A DNA stretch of 64,000 bases from Iningainema tapete BLCC-T55 (GTDB lineage Bacteria; Cyanobacteriota; Cyanobacteriia; Cyanobacteriales; Nostocaceae). Position numbers and translations under genes: made by a program. The first letter of the stretch is position 1; every line of letters starts with the position of its first letter. The notes beneath the pieces were generated by a model that was not told where the DNA came from, searched no databases, and saw only the letters and a program-made list of their open reading frames with translations. The stretch lies in the NCBI RefSeq assembly GCF_014698965.1, contig NZ_JACXAE010000118.1, forward strand, positions 124,001-188,000, given 5' to 3'. Positions 50,297-58,446 of the stretch are shown in pieces.

Positions 50297-51364
50297 TTAT
50301 GACATGAAATGCAAATTTAATTTCTCAGCAATATACTTACCCACAACATCCTCAGAACATTTTGTCTGCCACCAATTTAAAGATTGTTGATGTATTTCTT
50401 GTAAGAGTTGTTGGTTTTTGAGCAATTTTTCCAATGTCTCTTCCAAAGAAAGCCAATCAGTTACTTTAATATTAGGCGCACCATCATAAAACCAGCGTGG
50501 AGGTAAAGCTTCAGTTACGACAATACAACCATATTTTATTGCCTCATAAAAGCGATATGTTTCAAACGAAGTTCCTCTAGGAGCGAGACAAATTTTTGTA
50601 TTCATCATTTTTTCGTTATAACTAAGGGCAACTTCGCTACTACCTGCTGCACCAAAAGCCTGAGTGACTGAAGATTCTATTTTATATTCAGGATGTTTCT
50701 CCTTAAACCTGTTTAAACTTGATATCATTTGTTGTCGAGAAACAGTTTTTGGAGTTCTTAACCAATACTGCAAAGACCAAATCGAGTAACGTTCATGTAC
50801 TGCACTACCAGCAAAATAAACATCATAAAGACGCTCGGATATATCCTTAATCGGCAAATTCTCCGAATTGTAGTAACCCAAAGGAATATCATAAATAGGA
50901 GCAACTCTTCTCCCTGAAAGCAAGCCTTTTATCTTCTGCATTTGATATTGTAATATCCAAGGCAGACGGACAATCCAGTTTCTCAAAAATTGAATTGTGG
51001 TGACTAAATTGAGATAAGAAGGCTTCAGTAAGGGATTACATCCTAGTATTTGCTGCGTACCGTAACACTTGAATATAGCTCCTACCTTATGAGCATATTT
51101 TGGTATACGACACAATTCATCTCCCAACATAATTACGACAACATCTTTGCCATAGGATGGCAATTCTCGCAATTCTGTCATGGTAATGTAAAATGTTAAA
51201 CCTTTTTGCTTCAAGTGAGTTTCGACAGCTTGAAGTACTTTACCAAAGTAGGCAACAAAGCCACAGTTCTCTGGATTTGGGTTAAATATATCCCAAGGAA
51301 TTAAACCTTCCTCTGGTGTTATATATATATAATACTGATTGGAAACTAGCTGGGTTGTAGACAT
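50297..51364 (-). CDS. Exostosin-like glycosyltransferase (GT47 type)
   Basis: A product of 355 residues. DVYFAGSAVHERYSIWSLQY, NTKICLAPRGTSFETYRFYE and AIKYGCIVVTEALPPRWFYD are the nucleotide-sugar-binding blocks of the exostosin family. WLSLEETLEKLLKNQQLLQE closes the fold. It should transfer a sugar in the synthesis of the surface polysaccharide; the specificity is not predictable. It is on the minus strand alone among plus-strand neighbours. Confidence 0.8.
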   Translation of the reverse strand: MSTTQLVSNQYYIYITPEEGLIPWDIFNPNPENCGFVAYFGKVLQAVETHLKQKGLTFYITMTELRELPSYGKDVVVIMLGDELCRIPKYAHKVGAIFKCYGTQQILGCNPLLKPSYLNLVTTIQFLRNWIVRLPWILQYQMQKIKGLLSGRRVAPIYDIPLGYYNSENLPIKDISERLYDVYFAGSAVHERYSIWSLQYWLRTPKTVSRQQMISSLNRFKEKHPEYKIESSVTQAFGAAGSSEVALSYNEKMMNTKICLAPRGTSFETYRFYEAIKYGCIVVTEALPPRWFYDGAPNIKVTDWLSLEETLEKLLKNQQLLQEIHQQSLNWWQTKCSEDVVGKYIAEKLNLHFMS

Positions 51365-51535
51365 ATAATTTTGGTAAATTATGTTATATCCCTGATGACT
51401 TTCTGATAGTATTGTTACTAACTACCTCTATATATTTTATAAACTATATATATTTTTCTATGTTTGTCAACTATTTAAATATTGACTAATTAATGTAATC
51501 ATTGTTACAAAATATAAAAAATGGGAGAAGAAAAA

Positions 51536-52531
51536 ATGACTTTAATCGGAGTAGTAATAATTGGGAGAAATGAAGGAAATCGTTTGAGAGACTGTTTACT
51601 ATCAGTACTGGGCAAAGGGCGAATTGTGTACGTAGATTCTGGTTCAACAGATGGTAGTGTGGCACTAGCAAGATCTTTGAATGTTGATGTCGTAGAACTG
51701 GATTTATCGATTCCTTTTACTGCGGCTCGTGCCAGAAATGCAGGTTTTGAGTACTTACTACAAGTGGAACCAAGTGTTGAATTTGTCCAGTTTGTGGACG
51801 GAGACTGTCAAGTGGTGGAGGGATGGTTAGAAAGTGCGGTGAGTCAATTAGTTGCACACCCAGAGGTTGTGGTGGTGTGCGGTCGTAGACGTGAGCGAGA
51901 GCGCGATCGCACGATTTATAATCGTCTGTGCGACATAGAATGGGACACCCCCATTGGCGAAGCTCAAGCCTGTGGCGGTGATGCGATGATGCGTGTATCA
52001 GCACTTCAACAAGTTGGCGGGTTTAATCCTACTCTCATTGCTGGCGAAGAACCAGAACTGTGTGTAAGATTACGTCGTGCCGGGGGTAAAATCTTCCGTA
52101 TAGATGCTGATATGACTATTCATGATGCGCAAATGACCCGTTTTGGTCAGTGGTGGAAGCGCAACCTCCGCGCCGGACACGCTTATGCTGAGGGATCTTG
52201 GCTACACGGTGGCAGCCCGGAAAGACATTGGCTTAAAGAAAGTCGCAGTATCTGGTTTTGGGGTTTACTATTACCGCTAATTACAGTTGCTAGTGTATGG
52301 TTTACTTCTGGTTTCTCACTACTGTTACTGTTAGTAGCTTATGCCGTTTTAGTCTATAAAGTATACAAATATACTTTAAAACGAGGTTATAATTTCAGTG
52401 ATGCAGCCCTTTATTCCTTATCTTGCTTGTTAGGTAAATTTCCCCAAGTTCAAGGACAGCTTCAATTTCACATTTCCCGTTTACTCAAACGACAGCGTAC
52501 TTTAGTTGAGTACAAAAGCGCTACTTCTTGA
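51536..52531 (+). CDS. Family 2 glycosyltransferase with C-terminal membrane segments
   Basis: From MTLIGVVIIGRNEGNRLRDC at 51536 the product has 331 residues; GGGAGAAG 7-14 bases upstream is the likely binding site, and the ATG at 51521 that overlaps it is not preferred. IVYVDSGSTDGSVALARSLN holds the first acidic motif, FVQFVDGDCQVVEGWL the DGD metal site, and GGFNPTLIAGEEPELCVRLR the ED acceptor motif. Hydrophobic segments at about 240-285 anchor it. It probably initiates or extends the repeat unit. Confidence 0.88.
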   Translation: MTLIGVVIIGRNEGNRLRDCLLSVLGKGRIVYVDSGSTDGSVALARSLNVDVVELDLSIPFTAARARNAGFEYLLQVEPSVEFVQFVDGDCQVVEGWLESAVSQLVAHPEVVVVCGRRRERERDRTIYNRLCDIEWDTPIGEAQACGGDAMMRVSALQQVGGFNPTLIAGEEPELCVRLRRAGGKIFRIDADMTIHDAQMTRFGQWWKRNLRAGHAYAEGSWLHGGSPERHWLKESRSIWFWGLLLPLITVASVWFTSGFSLLLLLVAYAVLVYKVYKYTLKRGYNFSDAALYSLSCLLGKFPQVQGQLQFHISRLLKRQRTLVEYKSATS

Positions 52532-52672
52532 AAAGGCAGAGGGTTTCACAGTAACTTTAAAATGTCTAGGCAGATCTAAAGACTAACTTTAAACAAACCA
52601 TTGCTTTTTCTCTGTAAAGTGAATATCTTATCTCTTAAAGATAGATAAATATAAGTATAAATATCTAGTTTG

Positions 52673-53890
52673 ATGAAAATTGCTTATTTAGTAAATCAAT
52701 ATCCAAAAACAAGCCATAGCTTTATCAGGCGTGAAATTGCCGCCATAGAAGAATGTGGTCTAACAGTAGCACGTTTTTCGATGAGAAGAAGCTTGACTGA
52801 ATTAGTTGAACCAGAAGACATAGAAGAATCCGAAAAAACTCAAGTAATCTTGGATGTGGGAATAATCGGGTTGTTGTTCAACTTACTGAGTGTGGTGATC
52901 GCCAAACCAATTTCCTGGCTATATGGTTTATGGTTGGCGCTCAAAATTGGTTGGAATTCTCAACGGGGAGTTCTGTACCATATTATTTACCTAGCAGAGG
53001 CTTGCGTTCTACTCAAACAGCTGCGTAACTTAGAAGTAACTCATCTTCACGCTCACTTTGGTACCAACTCCACTACTGTAGCGATGTTATGTCAAGCAAT
53101 AGGTGGTCCACCCTACAGCTTCACAGTACACGGTCCCTATGAATTTGATCAAGTTGAGAGTATAGCTTTAACTGAAAAAATCAATCGCGCTGCATTTGTT
53201 GTCACCGTCAGTTCTTATAGTGTTAGCCAATTGTATCGATGGTGTAACTATCAGCAGTGGCAAAAAATTCATTTAGTTCGTTGTGGAGTAGATAATAAAT
53301 TTTTCCATCAAAACACTACAGTCATACCATCCGAACCAAACTTAGTTTGTGTTGGGCGACTGTGTGAAGAAAAAGGACAACTGCTGCTAATCAAAGCAGT
53401 GAATCAATTAGCTCTTGAAGGTTGTCCATGCAATTTAACTCTAGTTGGTGATGGGCCATTAAGATCTCAGATCGAAACTTTAACACAAGATTACAGTCTT
53501 CAAGATCAAGTAAAGATTACTGGTTGGGCAAGCGGTGAACTAGTGCAAAAATATATGATTAATTCTCGTGCTTTGATTCAACCAAGCTTTGCCGAAGGTT
53601 TACCTGTAGTGATTATGGAAGCATTTGCATTGCAGCGCCCTGTAATCAGCACTTATGTTGCGGGAATTCCTGAACTAGTCAAACCTGGAGTGAATGGATG
53701 GCTTGTACCATCAGGTTCAGTGGAAGCATTAACAGAAGCGATTCGTGAAGTACTGCAACTTCCCCCAGAAAAACTGGAACAAATGGGTCAAGCCGGAGCA
53801 ATATCTGTAAAAACTTACCATAATGTTGCACAAGAAGCAAGCAAATTAGCTAATCTATTTTGCTCTGCGTCAGGAACTAATCAACAATAA
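52673..53890 (+). CDS. Family 4 glycosyltransferase (colanic-acid type)
   Basis: From MKIAYLVNQYPKTSHSFIRR at 52673 the product has 405 residues. VGRLCEEKGQLLLIKAVNQL opens the C-terminal GT-B domain, GDGPLRSQIETL and the EGLPVVIMEAFALQRPVIST block with the EX7E motif complete it. THLHAHFGTNSTTVAMLCQA is the N-terminal HAHFG landmark of the exopolysaccharide group. It uses a retaining mechanism with a nucleotide sugar. The flippase gene follows by three bases, so they form an operon. Confidence 0.9.
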   Translation: MKIAYLVNQYPKTSHSFIRREIAAIEECGLTVARFSMRRSLTELVEPEDIEESEKTQVILDVGIIGLLFNLLSVVIAKPISWLYGLWLALKIGWNSQRGVLYHIIYLAEACVLLKQLRNLEVTHLHAHFGTNSTTVAMLCQAIGGPPYSFTVHGPYEFDQVESIALTEKINRAAFVVTVSSYSVSQLYRWCNYQQWQKIHLVRCGVDNKFFHQNTTVIPSEPNLVCVGRLCEEKGQLLLIKAVNQLALEGCPCNLTLVGDGPLRSQIETLTQDYSLQDQVKITGWASGELVQKYMINSRALIQPSFAEGLPVVIMEAFALQRPVISTYVAGIPELVKPGVNGWLVPSGSVEALTEAIREVLQLPPEKLEQMGQAGAISVKTYHNVAQEASKLANLFCSASGTNQQ

Positions 53891-53893
53891 ATT

Positions 53894-55234
53894 ATGACAT
53901 CTGTAAAAAAGCTTGCTATTCGGGGTGCGATTTGGACAATTGCAGGTTATGGCGCTGGTCAGATCCTTAGGTTTGGTAGTAACCTAATTTTGACTCGCCT
54001 ACTAGTACCTGAATATTTTGGTCTTATGGCTGTAGTGAATACCTTGAGAAGTGGTATAGATTTATTCTCAGACCTTGGTATTCCGCAAAGTATTGTTAAC
54101 AACAAACGCGGTGACGAACGAGCTTTTCTGAATACGGCTTGGACACTACAAGCAATTCGCGGCTTGATAATTTGGCTATTTTTCCTGCTCATTACCTTTC
54201 CCGCTGCTAAGTTTTACAATGATGAACGCCTGTTTTGGTTAATACCCATTGTCGGACTTTCCTCAATTTTTGATGGCTTTAGTTCCACTACTATACATAC
54301 TCTGCAACGCCGACTCGATGTACGTAAAGCTACCCTATTCGATCTGTGTATACAAGTATTAACTTTATCTACATTTATTGTCTTAGCTTGGTTCACTAGA
54401 AGTATTTGGGCTTTAGCGTTGGGAATCATCGCAGGCTCAGTATTTAGAATGATCGGTAGCTTTTGGTTAATACCTGAATACTCCAATCGCTTTACTTGGG
54501 ATAAAGATGCAGTTAAACAAATTATATCTTTTGGTAGATGGATATTTTTGGCAACTGCTGTAACCTTTTTGAACGAGCAAGCTGACCGTCTGATTCTGGC
54601 TAAGCTATTGTCCTTTCAAACATTAGGCGTTTATACGATCGCTTATACTTTAGCCGCTATCCCACGAGAAATCGTTAAACAACTCAGCTACAAAGTTATC
54701 TTTCCTACCATATCTAATCATCTTGATCTGCCCAGGTCAACTTTACGCGCCAAGATTCTGCGTCAACGTCGGCAGATCCTATTTGGATTTGCGATTTTAC
54801 TGGCAGCACTTGTTACAGTTGGGGATTTAGTCATTGCGGTACTTTATGACGAAAGATACACTGCAGCAACATGGATGATGCCAATTCTCTGTTGCGGTAT
54901 CTGGTTTTCTGTATTATTCTATACAATGAGTCCGGCTTTGATTGCAATAGGCAAGCCTTTATATACAGCCCAAAGTAATTTTGCGGGATTTTTGATTATT
55001 GGATTGGGATTACCCGTGGCATTTTTCCGTTTTGGTGTATTGGGAGCAATTGTAGCGATCGCACTTAGCGATATGCCATTATATTTTGTCAACCTTTACG
55101 GACTATGGCGGGAAAAACTCCACACTTTTGCTCAAGACATTCAAAGTACCGTCTTGTTTATCGGATTACTCGCTTTATTTCTTGTCATCAGAAATTCTCT
55201 AGGATTTGGTTTACCAATTCACGCCATTCTTTAG
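53894..55234 (+). CDS. Polysaccharide flippase (Wzx/MOP family)
   Basis: A product of 446 residues with about twelve hydrophobic segments. AIWTIAGYGAGQILRFGSNL then ILTRLLVPEYFGLMAVVNTL is the standard N-terminus of oligosaccharide flippases of the MOP superfamily, and TFLNEQADRLILAKLLSFQT the central block. It moves lipid-linked repeat units across the inner membrane, fitting with the polymerase at 46362. It closes the polysaccharide locus. Confidence 0.9.
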   Translation: MTSVKKLAIRGAIWTIAGYGAGQILRFGSNLILTRLLVPEYFGLMAVVNTLRSGIDLFSDLGIPQSIVNNKRGDERAFLNTAWTLQAIRGLIIWLFFLLITFPAAKFYNDERLFWLIPIVGLSSIFDGFSSTTIHTLQRRLDVRKATLFDLCIQVLTLSTFIVLAWFTRSIWALALGIIAGSVFRMIGSFWLIPEYSNRFTWDKDAVKQIISFGRWIFLATAVTFLNEQADRLILAKLLSFQTLGVYTIAYTLAAIPREIVKQLSYKVIFPTISNHLDLPRSTLRAKILRQRRQILFGFAILLAALVTVGDLVIAVLYDERYTAATWMMPILCCGIWFSVLFYTMSPALIAIGKPLYTAQSNFAGFLIIGLGLPVAFFRFGVLGAIVAIALSDMPLYFVNLYGLWREKLHTFAQDIQSTVLFIGLLALFLVIRNSLGFGLPIHAIL

Positions 55235-55272
55235 ACATTGCCAGAAATTAAACGTGCATTATTCAGGATCAT

Positions 55273-55303
55273 TGTAGAGACGTTCCGGCGGAACGTCTCT
55301 ACA
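55273..55303. repeat. Palindromic repeat of the GTAGAGACG family
   Basis: TGTAGAGACGTTCC and GGAACGTCTCTACA around GGC. It directly abuts the stop codon of the minus-strand Uma2 gene and lies between two convergent genes, as a terminator would. Confidence 0.9.
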
Positions 55304-56107
55304 TTATTCCACGGCATCTGGATCGATACCCGCAGCCCGTAACCTTTCTGCTAATTGAGCAGCTTTTCGCTCTGCCGCAATAGCTCTTTGTCTTTCTTGC
55401 TCAGCTTTTTGCTTTTGCAACTCGGCTTCTTCTTTACCCGTCAGTAACAGGTTCCCCTCTAAATCCCACCAGCGCAACCACAGTTGTTCTGGATTGTTGA
55501 GGTAGCTTCCCAGCCATAACCCAATTTCAACCTCAAGAAGTGGAATTGGGTAGTGACCGCGCTCATTAGGTTGTATCTTGTGATATGTAAAATCTATTAG
55601 GTGATAAACCTCCAACTTGCCGTTATTAATTTCATAAATGACGTAGTAGGGAATGCGGATAATTTGCTTGTATACCCAAAATTTACCAGGCTTTTTAGCT
55701 TCTCTACGCCTAGCATAATTTAAAGGCGTTGTATCTCGTTCTTCTTCGCCATCACCACTGGCAAGTTCTATGGCAATTAGTGGCGGAGTAAATTCTCGCC
55801 AAAAAACATAGGAACGACGGATTTTGCCGTCTAGCATTGGTGGTACACCAGGGACATAAAACCAATCTGGTGCTTCGGCTCCTCTTTCTGGTGGATCGGT
55901 TTCTCGCCAGTAAATACCACAGTCTTGACCAATACAATATTGTCCATCTGGATGCAAACGCTGCAAAACTGGGGCAATTGAATCAGTTAAAATAATACAT
56001 TGAGGATGTGCTTGAAAATTATGCACAAAAGTACCATCAGATTCCGGTAGTTGAGTATGGTCGGGAAATGCTGGTGGTAGATCGAGATCAGTAAGTATTT
56101 CACTCAT
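55304..56107 (-). CDS. Uma2 family protein with coiled-coil tail
   Basis: From MSEILTDLDLPPAFPDHTQL at 56107 the product has 267 residues; the open frame to 56143 lacks support. RGAEAPDWFYVPGVPP, FTPPLIAIELASGDGEEERD and FWVYKQIIRIPYYVIYEINN follow the PD-(D/E)xK-like Uma2 layout. The tail (EEAELQKQKAEQERQRAIAA then AERLRAAGIDPDAVE) is a coiled coil shared with the gene at 27615. The nuclease prediction rests on fold only. Confidence 0.84.
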   Translation of the reverse strand: MSEILTDLDLPPAFPDHTQLPESDGTFVHNFQAHPQCIILTDSIAPVLQRLHPDGQYCIGQDCGIYWRETDPPERGAEAPDWFYVPGVPPMLDGKIRRSYVFWREFTPPLIAIELASGDGEEERDTTPLNYARRREAKKPGKFWVYKQIIRIPYYVIYEINNGKLEVYHLIDFTYHKIQPNERGHYPIPLLEVEIGLWLGSYLNNPEQLWLRWWDLEGNLLLTGKEEAELQKQKAEQERQRAIAAERKAAQLAERLRAAGIDPDAVE

Positions 56108-56146
56108 AGTGCAAATAGTCCTCAAAGTAAATTTTATACACAAATA

Positions 56147-56323
56147 TTACTTGGGAACGTAATGTTCTTCGCTTTGTTGATCATCTGTTTCTTTGATGTC
56201 AGGATTTACTCTTCCATCCCAAGAGTAGTTGCATAATTTAGTTTTAACTATTGTACCTAGAGTGACGTTAACAGCAAAGGCAATGGAATCTATAAACAAC
56301 AAATCTATAGCTCTGCCAAACAT
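56147..56323 (-). CDS. Small hypothetical protein (58 aa)
   Basis: The minus strand encodes MFGRAIDLLFIDSIAFAVNV, TLGTIVKTKLCNYSWDGRVN then an acidic end, PDIKETDDQQSEEHYVPK. AAGGAAC just upstream of the ATG is a fair binding site. One amphipathic or weak membrane segment lies at residues 5-25. I do not recognise the family, but the site and the consistent composition support a real gene. It lies 39 bases upstream of the Uma2 start on the same strand. Confidence 0.55.
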   Translation of the reverse strand: MFGRAIDLLFIDSIAFAVNVTLGTIVKTKLCNYSWDGRVNPDIKETDDQQSEEHYVPK

Positions 56324-56443
56324 AAGTTCCTTTTAGGCTGATGTAATATTCGACTTTGATTTAAGGAATAATACATCAGCCTTAATCGCTGTTTCGGAAT
56401 AAATATAAAATTTTGCCAGTATTTCTACCGGGATGAAGCTTTT

Positions 56444-56494
56444 CGACAAGAGCAAGAAATCTTTTCACACCAGATCGTGCGATCGCTCTTGTCG
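56444..56494 (-). terminator. Probable terminator of the SOD gene
   Basis: CGACAAGAGC and GCTCTTGTCG are perfect 10-bp arms with a 31-base loop that contains GCGATCGC-type text. It begins two bases after the SOD stop on the minus strand. Confidence 0.5.
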
Positions 56495-56495
56495 A

Positions 56496-57086
56496 TCATG
56501 AATTAGTCACAACCCCACAGGCTAACCGTCCCCCGCCCGCTTCCGGACCTGTCCCACCCGCTTTTTGTTGATCTGGTAACTGATGAATAATGATTGCACT
56601 ACCATTTTCGTCAAACACGCTCAGGGGACTTTCACTCAGAGTCACTCGACTAGTTAGCGCATTGTACGTTGCTTGTCCCTGCTCATCCACTTCTAGGTTT
56701 GGCAAGTCACCCAAATGGTATGGGTGGTTTGCCTCGACGGGAAGTTCCGAACCAAAAGGACCAGGGTCAAAGTGTCCACCGCTAGTGCTAAAAGGAGGTT
56801 GAGCATCGGGTTCGCATACGCCTACGGCATGAATGTGGAGTCCGTGCAGACCTGGAGTTAGCGTTGCCGGATCGCCTTGAATCGTGCCCCGAATCTGCAC
56901 CAACCCATTGTCTCGCTGCGTGAGGATGAGAGTGCCTGTAATGTCTGTACCCGCAAGCTCGACTCGTGTTTTTAGCTGACTTTGCGCCGGACTGGATTGC
57001 CCCAATACAAGTCCGCAGACCAGTATCAAGCAAAGGGTGATTCCGAAGACAAACTCATATTTAAGCTGCGAAAACTTGAACACCAT
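56496..57086 (-). CDS. Cu/Zn superoxide dismutase family, secreted
   Basis: A product of 196 residues. The N-terminus is a signal or anchor segment (FVFGITLCLILVCGLVLGQS). GLHGLHIHAVGVCEPDAQPP has the HxH copper ligands and the conserved Cys; SGGHFDPGPFG and ANHPYHLGDLP supply the bridging and zinc His; SAIIIHQLPDQQ and GGGRLACGVV complete the SodC layout with the second Cys. It converts superoxide to peroxide and oxygen in the periplasm. This is the usual sodC-type enzyme; the basic electrostatic loop Arg is not assigned. Confidence 0.9.
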   Translation of the reverse strand: MVFKFSQLKYEFVFGITLCLILVCGLVLGQSSPAQSQLKTRVELAGTDITGTLILTQRDNGLVQIRGTIQGDPATLTPGLHGLHIHAVGVCEPDAQPPFSTSGGHFDPGPFGSELPVEANHPYHLGDLPNLEVDEQGQATYNALTSRVTLSESPLSVFDENGSAIIIHQLPDQQKAGGTGPEAGGGRLACGVVTNS

Positions 57087-57301
57087 TACCTCCTATGGTA
57101 GATACTAGGTTTTGAACAAGCTCGGACATCAGCTCTGGTTCTACTTCTTTACTAGGTGTAAGTGAAATCAACTTATGCACGTTGCGGAAGATGAACGTGG
57201 ATTGTAGATATCAAGCATTTTGCCGAAATATTTTCCGAAAACCTTACTTTAGGTAGTGGATTTAAGATTACTACTAAATTAACAAATAAACCGAAAAAAT
57301 T

Positions 57302-57613
57302 ATGAATACTGAAACAGAAAAAGTTTTAAATTATACTGAGCAAAAATCTAATAGCAGCGAAGCTAAAAGTATTTTCACTAGTAAAACAGTTTGGGGTATA
57401 GTTTTTACGACAGTTGCAGCGATCGCACCAGTGATTGGAAGTGATGTTGACAAATTACTCAACAAACAACCTATAAATATTGGTCAAGATACTGCACAAA
57501 TCGTAGTAATTATCTGCGGCGCAGCAGCAACAATTTGTGGACGTGTAGAAGCAAAAGATTCTTTGTATACTCCTAATTGGCTCCCAGGTCCAAATAAGCC
57601 AGAGAATGAGTAA
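57302..57613 (+). CDS. Small membrane protein, holin-like in size
   Basis: A product of 103 residues. Two hydrophobic segments (TVWGIVFTTVAAIAPVIG and AQIVVIICGAAATICG) are separated by a short loop, with GRVEAKDSLYTPNWLPGPN after the second. The layout recalls phage-type holins and small cyanobacterial membrane proteins with the same ending; the assignment is uncertain. It is monocistronic and followed by a palindromic repeat. Confidence 0.55.
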   Translation: MNTETEKVLNYTEQKSNSSEAKSIFTSKTVWGIVFTTVAAIAPVIGSDVDKLLNKQPINIGQDTAQIVVIICGAAATICGRVEAKDSLYTPNWLPGPNKPENE

Positions 57614-57635
57614 CATTTGTATTTTTGTACTAAAT

Positions 57636-57664
57636 TGTAGAGGCGAATGATTGTTCGCCTCTAC
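57636..57664. repeat. Palindromic repeat, TGTAGAGGCGAA variant
   Basis: TGTAGAGGCGAA and TTCGCCTCTAC form the arms. It lies between the convergent genes ending at 57613 and 57687. Confidence 0.85.
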
Positions 57665-57686
57665 GGGTGAGTATTGCGATCGCTCC

Positions 57687-57986
57687 TTATCTGTAGCGAT
57701 CGTAGGGATGGAAAATGGTATGGTAAATTGATGGGTCAACTCTGTCTGTAAAGCGAGAGTAATAATAATGTTCGTCAGTGGAATCAAGTTTGTATGATTG
57801 AGTTTGATTCTCTAGTTGTCCTTCTTCACTCGTAACTTGAGTAGGTGCAAACACAGCAGCTAACTTTGACCAGATCATAGACAAAGGATTTTGTCGATAC
57901 CTTTGCATCAGCGATTTCTTTTTACGGGCATCTGAACTGATTCGAGCGATGTGAGCCACATGTGAATCATGAACGGAATTAGACAT
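57687..57986 (-). CDS. Hypothetical protein (99 aa)
   Basis: The product begins MSNSVHDSHVAHIARISSDA and ends SIYHTIFHPYDRYR. A strong GGAGG lies ten bases upstream of the ATG. A basic stretch (ARKKKSLMQRYRQN) precedes a weakly hydrophobic helix (PLSMIWSKLAAVFAP); the tail is rich in Tyr, Asp and Ser. No known motif is seen. It may be a stress-induced small protein of Nostocales, but this is a guess. Confidence 0.6.
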   Translation of the reverse strand: MSNSVHDSHVAHIARISSDARKKKSLMQRYRQNPLSMIWSKLAAVFAPTQVTSEEGQLENQTQSYKLDSTDEHYYYSRFTDRVDPSIYHTIFHPYDRYR

Positions 57987-58269
57987 ATATATCCTCCTAC
58001 GTGAGATTAAGTTTCATTGCATATTTGTTGATGCAAAGCTACATTTAGTAGTAACTGTAAGCAATATCAACTGATGCAGTTAGAGTACATAACTATTCAA
58101 GATATTACTCTACTTAATATCTTTCAGACTCACGCCGTTCCGTTAGTGCAAAACACTATTTTTTGTAATTATTCTTAATTTTTGAGCCATACCCAGAGAA
58201 AGACAGGCTTTTAACCTTTGTTGCATACACTATTTTTCACTGCTATGTCTAATAATTGAAATCTTGAAA
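57987..58269. other. Divergent intergenic region
   Basis: No gene is seen. It must hold the promoter of the minus-strand gene at 57687 and possibly that of the haloperoxidase region. It is AT-rich, without clear hairpins. Confidence 0.5.
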
Positions 58270-58410
58270 GTGAACTTACCTTTGACTGAGCAGAAAACAG
58301 CATTTGTTGAAAATCCCCAAGCGCATCGGTTAATTTCACTGACACCTATATCAGAAGTAGAAGGAGGGTTTATGTTCTCAAAGTTCAAAACCCCGACTTT
58401 GTTGAGGTGA
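58270..58410 (+). CDS. Possible small peptide upstream of the haloperoxidase
   Basis: A frame of 46 codons from a GTG reads VNLPLTEQKTAFVENPQAHR, LISLTPISEVEGGFMFSKFK, TPTLLR. SEVEGG followed by a short basic tail resembles a double-glycine leader, and a strong AGAAGGAGGG lies before an internal ATG at 58373 that would encode only 12 residues. It may be a peptide gene, a gene fragment or a translated leader of the next gene; evidence is thin. Confidence 0.3.
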   Translation: MNLPLTEQKTAFVENPQAHRLISLTPISEVEGGFMFSKFKTPTLLR

Positions 58411-58446
58411 TTTATTTGTCCTATGTTTAATTCAAATGAGGAAAAA

